A model generated the notes under the pieces. It saw only the letters and a program-made list of their open reading frames with translations. It searched no databases and was not told the DNA's origin. Made by a program: the position numbers and the translations under genes. From assembly GCA_002917775.1 (NCBI GenBank), contig KZ627148.1, forward strand, positions 514,949 through 578,948: 64,000 nt of DNA, in the 5' to 3' direction. This DNA is from Glaciozyma antarctica PI12 (Eukaryota > Basidiomycota > Microbotryomycetes > Kriegeriales > Camptobasidiaceae). Shown here piece after piece: positions 1-8,512 of this stretch. Numbering within the stretch: position 1 is the first letter of the stretch; each line of letters opens with the position of its first letter.

Positions 1-152
1 GGAGAGCGGGGAACGAGAGCTCACCTCGANCTTGACGAGCGCCTCTCCAGGCTTGAGGTCCTTCTGCTGAACGACGGGGTGGTCGTGGCGGACGAAGAGA
101 GGTCCGTGTGGGCCTCGAAGACGACGGCGGTCTGAGTCTTGGGGATGGACAT
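1..152 (-). CDS. ADH1: Alcohol dehydrogenase, first exon only (partial)
   Basis: Zinc-dependent medium-chain alcohol dehydrogenase, which interconverts ethanol and acetaldehyde with NAD, usually in the cytosol. Only the first coding exon is present: it reads leftward from the ATG at 152-150 and ends at a GTGAG donor just after position 25; the rest lies outside the window. The start MSIPKTQTAVVFEAHTG is the usual opening of fungal ADH1-type enzymes and is followed by the start of a GroES-like fold ending LKPGEALVK. The frame slips by one base between FEAHT and PLFVRHDHPV, as if one C were missing on the + strand near 104-105, and base 30 is an N, so poor base quality is more likely than a true mutation. 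Another dehydrogenase of the same superfamily cannot be excluded. Confidence 0.7.
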
Positions 153-432
153 GGTCTTGAGCTGGGTTTTTGGGTGTTGGTGTTGAAGGGTACGAGTCGA
201 GGTTGGTTTGTTGAAGCAAGAGAGAGAGCCTAGTTAGAAAGTGTGGGGCTCCCCCGCCTTCCGCGTGTTGAGATCGATCCCCGCCAATCGGAAGAAGAGA
301 GCGGAAGGAGAAGGAGAGGGGTCAAATTTCGCAGCCTGGGCCAACTTCCCCTCACCGCCGTCACGGCTGATCCTGTTCGGCTCATCTGTCTGCGCTCCTG
401 AACGACCTGAACAGCGGAACACCTGCAGGCTT

Positions 433-600
433 CCCCAGCTTCCTCTCACGAACGTGGCACCTCGGGAACTGCTCGGAACGCAGGCGATGCCCCTCAATCC
501 TCTCCGCCCGCTGCCACCCGAGGGACCTAGACCAGTTCGGCAGGGCGTCCGGCACTCCAAGATCCCCAGAAGTCCCCAGATAGCTTCGCTATTGCTGGGG
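433..600. promoter_or_regulatory. Cluster of CreA/Mig1-like sites
   Basis: CCCCAG occurs at 433-438, 564-569 and 574-579, and its complement CTGGGG at 595-600. CTGGGG fits the SYGGRG consensus bound by the glucose repressor CreA/Mig1 in ascomycetes. Three of the four copies lie within 37 bases. The genes on either side, an alcohol dehydrogenase and an acetate carrier, are classic carbon-catabolite-repressed types. Binding in this organism is an inference; short GC-rich hexamers also occur by chance. Confidence 0.4.
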
Positions 601-603
601 GAC
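572..603. repeat. Inverted repeat (hairpin) in the divergent promoter
   Basis: GTCCCCAG-ATAGC-TTC-GCTAT-TG-CTGGGGGAC: the outer arms pair over about eight bases with one extra G, the inner arms over five bases, with a two-base bulge and a three-base loop. Its outer arms are two of the CreA-like boxes, so it may simply be two oppositely oriented protein sites. It lies about 290 bases upstream of the acetate carrier ATG. Confidence 0.5.
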
Positions 604-895
604 CTAAAATAGCTCGCTATCTGCGAGCGATGAGCGATGAGCGTTGATTCGGGTCACCTTCGCCGCCCGCAGTCCTGCTCCTACATGCTTCCTTCTTGTC
701 ATCTTTTGTTGGTGACTACACGCCGACGGGGTTCGCCCGCTTCCTTGGTGCGAGTCAAGCTACCGCAGCTCTGGGGCTCCAGCTAGCTCAAAAGGATCCT
801 CAGTCCTCTCAGCGCTGCTTTTCCTTCCCTCTCCACCCCCGCCTTCAAGCTCCCAAATCGACTCGACCCAGCTCCAACTCACCTCTCACCCGACC

Positions 896-2199
896 ATGTC
901 CTCCTCCCAAATCTCCCAGAACTCTCTCGACAAGGCCGAGAAGGGCCACGTCGAAGGTGGCGCAGGAGCGTTCCTCTCTCGCAACATCACTCCAGGAGGA
1001 CACCCTCTCGACCAGTCGCAGCCTGGGTGAGTTTCCTCCACTCTCCAACTTCCACAGCGTACTAACGACGACTTCAGTCTCCCAGTCTACCACCGCAAGT
1101 TCGCCAACCCCGGACGTACGTTCGCCTTCCCCCAGCCTCTCCGCGATCGAGATATCGAAACCCCGCTGACACTATCGGTCTTACTCCCCGCAGCTCTTGG
1201 CGTGAGTTCAGCTCCACTTCGCTGTTCGGTGTTCTCCAGCCCCGCCGCAGGTCGGCCCCAGCCCTCCTCGCGCGAAGCTGGAGAATCCGCAGCTAGCTCT
1301 CCTCCACGGGGGTGAGGCCGAACGTTTCGCTGACTCGCTCTCCCACAGCTCTCGGCGTTCGCGTTGACGACGTTCGTCCTCTCGCTCATCAACATTGGAG
1401 CGAGCGGGGTCACCACTCCCAATATCATGGTCTCCATGGCGCTAGGGTACGGAGGATTCGTTCAGGTGCTGGCAGGCATGTGGGAGTTTGCTGTCGGAAA
1501 CACGTTTGGCGCGACTGTGTTCTCTTCGTACGGAGGGTAAGCGAGCGCTCCCGTGCGAAGTCTTTTTCTCGCAGAGCTGACTCGGGGTGCCTGCACAGTT
1601 TCTGGCTGTGCTATGGCCTCATCCTCTCTCCCTGGACTGGAATTGCGGCAGGATACGAAGACCACGTCGAGTTTGAGAAAGCGGTTGGGTGAGTTTTATC
1701 AAAATCCATCCTTCGCAACGCTCGCTAACTCTGACCTCTCGCCCAGCTTCTTCCTCTTCGGCTGGGCCATCTTCACCCTCATCATCATCGGCGCCGCTCT
1801 CGTACGCTCTCTTACTTTCAGGCAGCATCTCGACGCAGCAGCTGACGAGGGCCCCTGCAGCGCTCTTCCATCGCACTCCTCGCCACCATCGCCACCCTCG
1901 AAGTCGCTTTCTGGCTCCTCGCAGTGGCCAAGTTCATCGACATCGAGACTGGAGTCAAACTTACCCAGGCTGGAGGCTACCTCGGAGTGAGTGATTCTTC
2001 GTCGGCGGTACTTGCGACGAGAGCTGATTTCGTTCGCAGGTCCTCGTCGCTTTCATGGCTTGGTATGTCGCTGCTGCGGGTGCGTCATTATTTCCTTTCT
2101 GGCTTCGTATATCTTACTGACTCCGCTTCGTAGGTCTCATCACGCCCGACACGTCGTACTTTGTGCTTCCTCTGGGAGACCTCAGCAGGAAGGATTAGG
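896..2199 (+). CDS. Acetate carrier, GPR1/FUN34/YaaH family
   Basis: Plasma-membrane carrier of the GPR1/FUN34/YaaH (AceTr) family, whose members (Ato1/Ady2 of yeast) import acetate and are linked to ammonium export. About 247 residues in eight exons from the ATG at 896 to TAG at 2197-2199. Residues 1-50 are a hydrophilic cytoplasmic tail; NPGPLGLSAF is the family signature NPAPLGL at the first membrane segment; LAGMWEFAVGNTFGATVFSS is the second conserved motif. Six hydrophobic segments follow, and the protein ends with a short charged tail. The first introns are small and regular, with CTAAC or GCTGAC branch sites. It is divergent from the alcohol dehydrogenase and shares with it a promoter carrying CreA-like sites, which would suit glucose repression. 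Confidence 0.92.
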
Positions 2200-2576
2200 C
2201 CTTGCGGACGCGGGTAGTTGGAGAAATTTAGTCACCGGAGAGGAAGAAATGCATTCACATAGGATCTGGCACGCTTGAGCTTGGAGAGAGATAGCGAGAG
2301 TACCTTGCGATGGGGAGGAAGGGAGGCAGCGAAAGCCGGAGACCGAAGCAAAGCTGGTTCGCTCGGGAGCGAGTCGCGCTTCCTGCAAGTCTTTCGAGTT
2401 AAATCACTCTGTACACAGCTTCATCTGCGCTGCACAAGCTGCTCGAGATCAAGAGAGCGAACCCCCCACCTTCTCGCCTTGCGAAGGTGAGTGCTACTTC
2501 TCAAAGTAGCAGGAGGGCCTTGCTGTCTTCGCCTGCGAGCTGGTTGGGCGAGCCTCACCAGTTCCCCTCGTCGCAA
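2200..2576. other. Intergenic region, acetate carrier to QCR9
   Basis: Holds the 3' end of the acetate carrier transcript and the leader of QCR9. No coding or RNA feature was recognised. The last 60 bases before the QCR9 ATG contain candidate splice-like motifs, so a leader intron is possible but not supported. Confidence 0.5.
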
Positions 2577-3007
2577 ATGGCAGTAAGCCAACTCCAGCGG
2601 CCCCCAAGAAGCCCCACTGACTCCCCCCTTCTCAGATCGCAAAGGCATTCAGCAACATCTTCCAGCGCAACTCGGTCTACGTCGGTTCCATCTTCTTTGG
2701 TTCGTCCCTCTCCTCCCTCTCGACTCCAGGAGGCGCACTGACGCTGTCCCTGCCTTCTCTCCTCCTCCTCCTCACCATACCTCTCTCCCCCTACCCACGC
2801 CGCGCCCTCACCGACCTCTTCTCGGGAATTCGCGGATAGGCGCCTTCGCCTTTGGGATCGGGTACGACAAGATCACGAGCGCGTGGTGGGACAACCACAA
2901 CCGGGGGAAGCAGTGGGCTGAGTGAGTTCTTCGTGGTTTGGTGCGGGAGGGAGGAACGGGAGCTGATGAGGTGGTGGGTGTGCAGTATCCGCGACAAGTA
3001 CGAGTAG
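2577..3007 (+). CDS. QCR9: Cytochrome bc1 complex subunit 9
   Basis: Small subunit of mitochondrial complex III (ubiquinol-cytochrome c reductase), anchored in the inner membrane next to cytochrome c1 and the Rieske protein. Four exons encode about 57 residues, normal for the family. The first exon is only ATG GCA, followed by a GTAAGC donor; the second reads IAKAFSNIFQRNSVYVGSIF, the typical N-terminal helix (KRNAVFVGTIF in yeast); the third gives GAFAFGIGYDKITSAWW and the family motif DNHNRGKQW; the last is IRDKYE and TAG. The very short first coding exon is easily missed by gene finders. The single membrane segment covers about residues 14-35. Transcription is tandem with the acetate carrier and convergent with the LisH-CTLH gene. 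Confidence 0.93.
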
Positions 3008-3263
3008 AGTCGCGGTGGAAGGATGGGAGCGGGGGAGAATGCAGTTCGTTTAAAGGCGTGTGGTGCGCGTGGCTGGGAGAGAGGAGAGCGGACGTGCGGT
3101 GGTGGTCTTGAGGCGGGCAGCTCTGAAGGCGTTCCTGCTGGTCTCGCCATTCTCCTGCTCTCGATCTCAGCGGGACGAGCTGAGGACAGCTGCGCTATGG
3201 GCTGATAGTCCTATGCGAATTGCGAAACGAAACAATGAGTACACCCGCGCTCCTTCAGCGCCC

Positions 3264-4788
3264 TCATCTCCCGCCACTCTCCCCCGCCCTCTCGCTCAAG
3301 AACTCGCGCAAGCTGAATCGCGGATACGTCTGCTCCGTAACAGCTCGTCAGCCTCCGCTCCTGAGCTCAAACGAAGGAAGCCAAGCTCACCCTGCTCTTG
3401 CTCTTGCTGCTCTCCTTCGTCGCTCCAGGCGCAGCGGGCGGGAAGCCTACCTTGAACTCAGCGAGCGTTCCCCAAACTCCCGCCGCCTGACGCGCCGCCA
3501 GTCCCAACAACGGCATCGGAGTCCCTCCCGTCCGTTCTGCTCAAACCTATCAGCCCTAACTCGCTTCGCACGCGCTGGATTCGACTCACGCAAGATGGCG
3601 GCATTGACGAGCTCCGCAAGGCCCTCGCGACGCTCTTGAGCGAGGTACCCCCTCACAGGACAGATGCTCAAATCGACGTACGCCAGCAAGCCACTAACGT
3701 CGACGCACTCCTTCTGCCAGCTATCCTTGTCCCGCCCCGCTGGCATCTCCTGGACCTTCTTCCCGAGCGCCTGGGATTGCGCGATAGCTTTCATCATCGA
3801 CCCAGTGCGGGAGGAAAGAATGGAAGAGGTCGAGCCGGAGAGAGAGGTGGTTTCGGGAGGGGAGTCGCCGGCGGCGGAAGGGGTGAGAGGGGTCGGGGTG
3901 GAAGGGCGGGAGGTCGAGTTGGCGGTGCGGATTAGCTCGACGAAGGATTGGAGCTGAAGATTGAGAGATAGGATCGAGGGGGAGAGGGAGAGGGATGAGG
4001 GGGAGAAAGTGGCGCCGAGGATGGGGAGGACGGGGCGGGGGAGAGAGGGCGGAGGAGTCGAGGTGGTGGGGACGAAGAAGGTCTTGGGATCGCAGGATTT
4101 GGACGAGGGTCTGGAAGGTGGGAGTGCGGGCGCGTCGGCGAGGACAGAGGGGAAGTGCTCGTTGAGGAGATCGACGGCGTGCTGGATCCGTCCTGCGAGG
4201 ATGTGGTCTCGGATGTCTGCAGCGATCCTGAGCATCAGCGAGAGCACCTCCAGCGCGTCCAAGCCGAAACCACCGCGTACCTCGTCGGAGTTTGAGCGAA
4301 CGCAGCTCCGCTAGGCTCAACATCGGCCACCCTCTCTCGTCTTCCTCCTCCTCAAACGCCACCGTCTTGGTCCCATTCGTCCTCAGCCCCTCCTCGACCT
4401 CTCGCTCGTCCTCCAGCTCGTCCGTCTCGTCCTCATCCTCATCACGCATCACCTCGTCCCCATCCGGATCAAACACCGCATCCACAAACACCTCCGCGCG
4501 CACCGGCAGCCCCTCAACCCCGCTCATAACGCTCACAACACTCGCCTCGCGTCCCCTTCCGCCCTTCCCTTCCCTCTCCACTCCCTCCTCCCGCACCCCA
4601 CTACTCTCCAATCGGTTCTCCTCCACCTCGCGCGCGAAAGCCTGAGCGCTATCAACGAAGCAGGAACTGACGAGGTACTCGAGGACGAGCGCGCGGATCT
4701 CGTCGGGTGTCAGCTCAGCCGGGGAGGGAGGGGCGAGGTGAAGGAAGGAGGAGGCGCTGGTGGTGGCGTGAGGTGTTTGGGAGGACAT
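3264..4788 (-). CDS. LisH-CTLH-CRA protein (RanBPM/GID-complex type)
   Basis: Member of the RanBPM/GID8 group, scaffold or receptor parts of the GID (CTLH) ubiquitin ligase, which in yeast degrades gluconeogenic enzymes after glucose returns. It begins at the ATG at 4788. A LisH dimerisation motif lies near residues 28-55 (EIRALVLEYLVSSCFVDSAQ), then an acidic linker, then the CTLH motif. That motif is recovered only by splicing out 4217-4280, giving LRRDIRDHILAGRIQHAVDL and NEHFPSVL. The CRA region follows after a Ser/Pro-rich insert, with LLAYVDLSICPVRGYL and REGLAELVNAAIL. Two more small introns lead to a stop at 3266-3264. There is no SPRY domain, so it is not a complete Gid1/RanBP9; closest role is Gid8- or Gid1-like. 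Total about 430 residues. It is divergent from the MYND gene. Confidence 0.82.
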
Positions 4789-5017
4789 GAGGGGCGGGGG
4801 ACGCGGGAGGTGCGGCGCCCCTGTGAGGTGATCGGCGTCGGTGGAGCGACTTTGGGGAGGAGGGTGAGGAGGCGGGTGGGAAGGGGAGTGCAAGAAGGTG
4901 CTGATAGTAGATTCGGAGAGTTTGGCGAGCGGCGGGGAAGGGGAAGAGGGAGAAGGGCGAGGCAACAATCGGCCCAAGTCGACCGACGTCTCTTGCTCTC
5001 CTACCAACAACTCAGGA

Positions 5018-5777
5018 ATGGCAGCACTTCCTCCCAGCCCAGACTGCTGCGACGTGTGTGACGACGAGTACCGACGCCCTGGGGCCGCCATCGTCCGCTG
5101 CTCTACATGCCGAAACGCTTTCTACTGCACAGTCTCCTCCACTCCATCTCTCGACGCGCGCTCATCCCCTCCGCAGAGCACCACATGCCAAAAAGAGGAG
5201 TGGTCCAGGCACAAGGTCAACTGTACCGCCTGCCGGCCTCACTCCTTCAGTCGAGATGGACGCAGAGGTCGAGCGCGTCAAGGAGCTGCTGTTGGCGGTC
5301 AAGGAGAGCTGGAAGCCGCCCAGAGAAGCTGTGGGACCTCGCGCCCGACTCAAGGGTCAGACCTTTAGGACTCCCGAGTACACGGCGTTCATCAGTGCGT
5401 TCAATTCCTTCCTCCCTTGCGACGTCGCTAACCTTGTTCGTCTCGCAGACGTCGAGCTAGCACCCGCCTTCGCCTACACCTCCCCTTACCCTTTACAACA
5501 GCAATCGCAAGTCGTCGCTTCCGTCTGCCGTCTCTTCCTCCTCCACTACATCGCCTCCCTCGCGGGCAAGCCGGAGCAGATTGCGGCGCTCGCAAAGCGG
5601 TTCGACGGGATCAACTGCCCACCCGATTGGGCACAGTTCTGGGGACCCAAGATTGTCACAAGGCCTGGAGAGCTCAGTTCGGGGGAATACTTGAAGATGT
5701 CGACGTTCATGCTCGTCCTCCTTCCCCCCAGCGAGAAGGAAGCTTGGGCTGTGCTGGCTGAAGTCGGACAGCCTTAG
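5018..5777 (+). CDS. MYND-type zinc-finger protein
   Basis: An N-terminal MYND zinc finger, usually a protein-interaction module, is followed by a helical domain I do not recognise. The finger starts at residue 10 (CDVCDDEYRRPGAAIVRCST, then NAFYC) and ends CQKEEWSRHKVNC. Between its halves lie 45 bases, 5132-5176, that begin GT, end CAG and are in frame, so they are either a short intron or a loop of 15 residues. After the last cysteine the frame must move by one base to reach the long open frame starting EMDAEVERVKEL. The only splice-like choice, 5223-5250, is 28 bases and would remove the last zinc cysteine, so a one-base assembly error is just as likely. The C-terminal 160 residues are rich in helices and hydrophobic. 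About 240 residues in all. Confidence 0.75.
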
Positions 5778-6169
5778 TGAGGAAGTTGTAGGCAAGGGGA
5801 TTTAGCAGCTGCATTGCATCTTTGAGGCTTGTTGGAATCGGAGAGACGCAAGAAGGGAGCAAACGAGGAGCGCGCGCGAAGGTACTTCTGCGTCTCGCCT
5901 CTTTCCCTCCTCCACGTCGCTCGTGGAAAGATGCTTTCTCCTTCTCCCGGCCGCTGCAGCGCGAAGCGGAGGAGGCGTGGAGAATGCTGGCTGAAATCGG
6001 TCGCGCGGAGTCGAGGAGGGAGCTGTGAGCTGCAGACTGTGTGCATGGTTGCTGTAAACGAGAATTCGAGCTGGGACCGCAAATAGGAGACCAGTCTATG
6101 AGCAGGACAGTGTGCGAAGCGGGCCTGAGATTCCAGTATCCTCCCATCTCGACGTTTTCCCTCCTCCGT
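5778..6169. other. Convergent intergenic region
   Basis: Lies between the 3' ends of the MYND gene and the F-box gene. No coding or RNA feature was recognised; open frames on both strands are short and low in likeness to any protein. Confidence 0.5.
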
Positions 6170-8182
6170 TCACTCCTGACTCCCGAAAGAGTAGGTGCAG
6201 ATCGCGTTCGCAACCAGCTCGCCTTCCTGCTCCTGAGGGAGCGAAGCCAACCAGTCCACATCTACGGACACGGCGTCCGGATCTCCGCCGATGAGATCTC
6301 CCGAGAGAGACCACCACGAGAACGCGACTGGGCGTGCTTCCTGACGGCATTGTAGAAGTCGCTCGTGGTTCGCTCCGCCTGGCGCAATATGAGGTACGGG
6401 AGGCGGAATATAGATCTCGTCGCTCGTTTGCTCGACGCGACACGGCGCATCGAAGCACGGGAGAGGGTCGACGATTCGGTGCTGAAGAACAAGGACGTCA
6501 GCCACGCGCAGGAAGGAGCGGTGAAGACTGACCGGTGACGGCGGAGAGGCCTTGAACTCGTCCAGATTTGCGAAAGGCAGAAGATTGAGTAGCCAGAGAG
6601 AAGACGAGCCGTCGAGATTCTGAAACAGCACGTCAGCGGAGAAGACTGGAGAGCTACGAGCGAAAGGAGCTCACGTCTACGACGAACACGGCGCGTCCGT
6701 TTTCCACGCTCAGCTGGACAATCGCGCCGCCCTTGGGTACAGGATTAGCTGCTGCGAGTGACTGTGAAGCATCGCGAAAGTGCTCACCATCAGCAGAAGA
6801 ACCCAAGAGTCGTCAGCGAGAGCTTCGGATCCACTCGAGACAAGTTGCCGATGGCGACAAGTCCAAGCGAGCATCCCCCCACCAGTGACGGCGACAAGAA
6901 AGCCTCCACGCGCGTCGTGATGGAGAGCTGTCCAGCCGCCTGGAATATCGAAGCCGTGCACACTCATTGCTTCCGACGGGAAGACGCTTGCGAGGCCGCC
7001 GCCGTGATTCCAGGTCGAGATGAGAGCTGATCCGGCGATAAAGATGTGGTGGTCGTCGAGCTCGACGTATCGCACGCGGCCGTCGTCTGAGCTCGAGAGG
7101 TCGGTCGTCGACTGGAGTTGAGCCGTGTTCAAATTCCAGACATAAGCTTCTTGACGAAATGGCGACACCGCGAGGAATAGCGGCCAGCGAGCCTTTGTTG
7201 CCGTACATCGTGAAGGAGCGCGAAGGATGCAGTAGGGAAGGTAGGAGGTGGAGGAATCCTGTGATATCACAAAGTTGAGGCGGGAGTCGATCTCTTCAGG
7301 AGAAAGACGAGAGGGAGGGTCGGTGATGTTGTGCCGTCGCCAGACGATGAAGAGGTCTTGATTCGCTAGGTCCGTTGTGAACGTCACGAAGTAGCCCTCG
7401 CTGTGAAGAGCGAGCGTCAGCCAGAGTTAACGAACAGGCGGGAAGCTAGGACGAACGAGAGCTCGACATGGGGATAGTTATCGTGCGATAGCAAGCACTC
7501 CCACCTCCGTCGTCCGTCTCGGCCAAACGCCTGAGTGCCTCCTGGGAACAAAATTTAGTAGTCAGCGTGCTCCTTCGTAAGCGTTCCACGGCCCGAGCCT
7601 CACCAAGAACACCGCTCGTTACGAGGTTCCCTCCTTCGACGTCCAGCTTGAATCTCCAGATACCTTCGTCCAGCTCGTCGCAGCCTCGCAAGTCCAAAGA
7701 GATCCAACTCTCCTCGCATACGCCAGCGAGCCAGTTCCGATCCAAGCGAAGTCGCCTGCGAGCTGCGACACCAGGCGTTAGCTCCCTCCTGGCAGTCCTC
7801 CCACGCGCGACTCACCCAGCTCTTTCCACTCTTTGACCCCCTCGTAGTAGTCACTCATACTCCTCTGAGCTGCCACCGCCATCCCTAGCTCCCCCGCATC
7901 GAAAGCTTCGGCGAGCGATCCAAGAGTGAATAGGCACGGCGTGAGGCCCGTCGCCGCGCACGTCCGCTCCTCCAAGAGACCCCCCGAGAAGCACAGCTGG
8001 CGGTAGATAAGCTCGGAGTATTCCTCGACGAAGGTGTTGCAGGTGCGCGAGCTGCGACGGAAGCTGGCGAGCGCGTTGAAGTCGAGGCGGGAGACGACTT
8101 GGAGAAGGAGTTCCGGGGCAAGGGCGAGGAGTAGGCAAGCTGGAGAGACGAGTTGGGCGTCCGGAGCCTGAGAACGAGCCAT
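6170..8182 (-). CDS. F-box protein
   Basis: Likely substrate receptor of an SCF ubiquitin ligase. From the ATG at 8182 the first exon carries an F-box near residues 18-55 (LALAPELLLQVVSRLDFNAL, then ASFRRSSRTCNTFVEEYSEL), which binds Skp1. The rest spans several exons: a segment with WISLDLRGCDELDEGIWRFK, one with WECLLSHDNYPHVEL, then a long part with beta-rich blocks such as VWNLNTAQLQSTTD and STWNHGGGLASVF that may form a propeller, though clear WD40 signatures are absent. The last exon ends SFGSQE with the stop at 6172-6170. Total near 550 residues. It reads in the same direction as VPS1. The substrate cannot be guessed; 'F-box only' is the safe name. Confidence 0.75.
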
Positions 8183-8512
8183 TCCTCGCGAGATACCGTT
8201 GTGAGGGAGGTGGTTTGAGAACAAGAGGGAGGTCGGTCGGCTTGCTCGTTCCCATCCTCCCAGCTCCTCCCTCTGGGATTTCTTTTCGAGCCCCTCCTTT
8301 GCACCTGGTCTACAATGCTGAAGAGCCAGTAATAGCCGTGCAGCGTGGAGGATCTGTTTATCGCCTTGAGCAGTGCCACACCTCCAACAGTCGTTGCACT
8401 TCACCCGGACCTCCGAGAACGCACACAGAGCGCCCGCGTTACGTCTAGAACCCGCACGTTGTATTAACATCGCCTGAAGAAACCGCTGCCCAAACCCCGC
8501 TCGCCATCCTCC
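8183..8512. other. Intergenic region, VPS1 3' end to F-box gene
   Basis: Contains the VPS1 3' region and the F-box promoter, both reading leftward. The F-box frame stays open upstream of its ATG, but without an ATG or recognisable sequence, so the start at 8182 was kept. Nothing else was seen. Confidence 0.45.

Larger units (their letters stand above)
153..895. other. Divergent intergenic region between alcohol dehydrogenase and acetate carrier
   Basis: No gene was recognised here. Open frames on both strands are compositional and resemble no family. The stretch holds the promoters and 5' leaders of both flanking genes. It contains four CCCCAG/CTGGGG hexamers and an inverted repeat, listed separately. 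After position 780 it becomes pyrimidine-rich, as expected near the transcription start of the rightward acetate carrier gene. Confidence 0.6.

Noticed and set aside
234-612. Open frames on both strands between the alcohol dehydrogenase and acetate carrier genes
   Set aside because: Overlapping, low-complexity, no domain, no conserved motif; both occupy promoter sequence.
4217-4280. Apparent frameshift between the LisH part and the CTLH part
   Set aside because: A 64-base intron with GTACGC donor and CTGATG branch restores the frame and the CTLH motif.
4789-5091. Upstream extension of the LisH-CTLH frame (start near 5091)
   Set aside because: It overlaps the MYND coding start on the other strand and has no likeness to the family; the ATG at 4788 gives a normal N-terminus.
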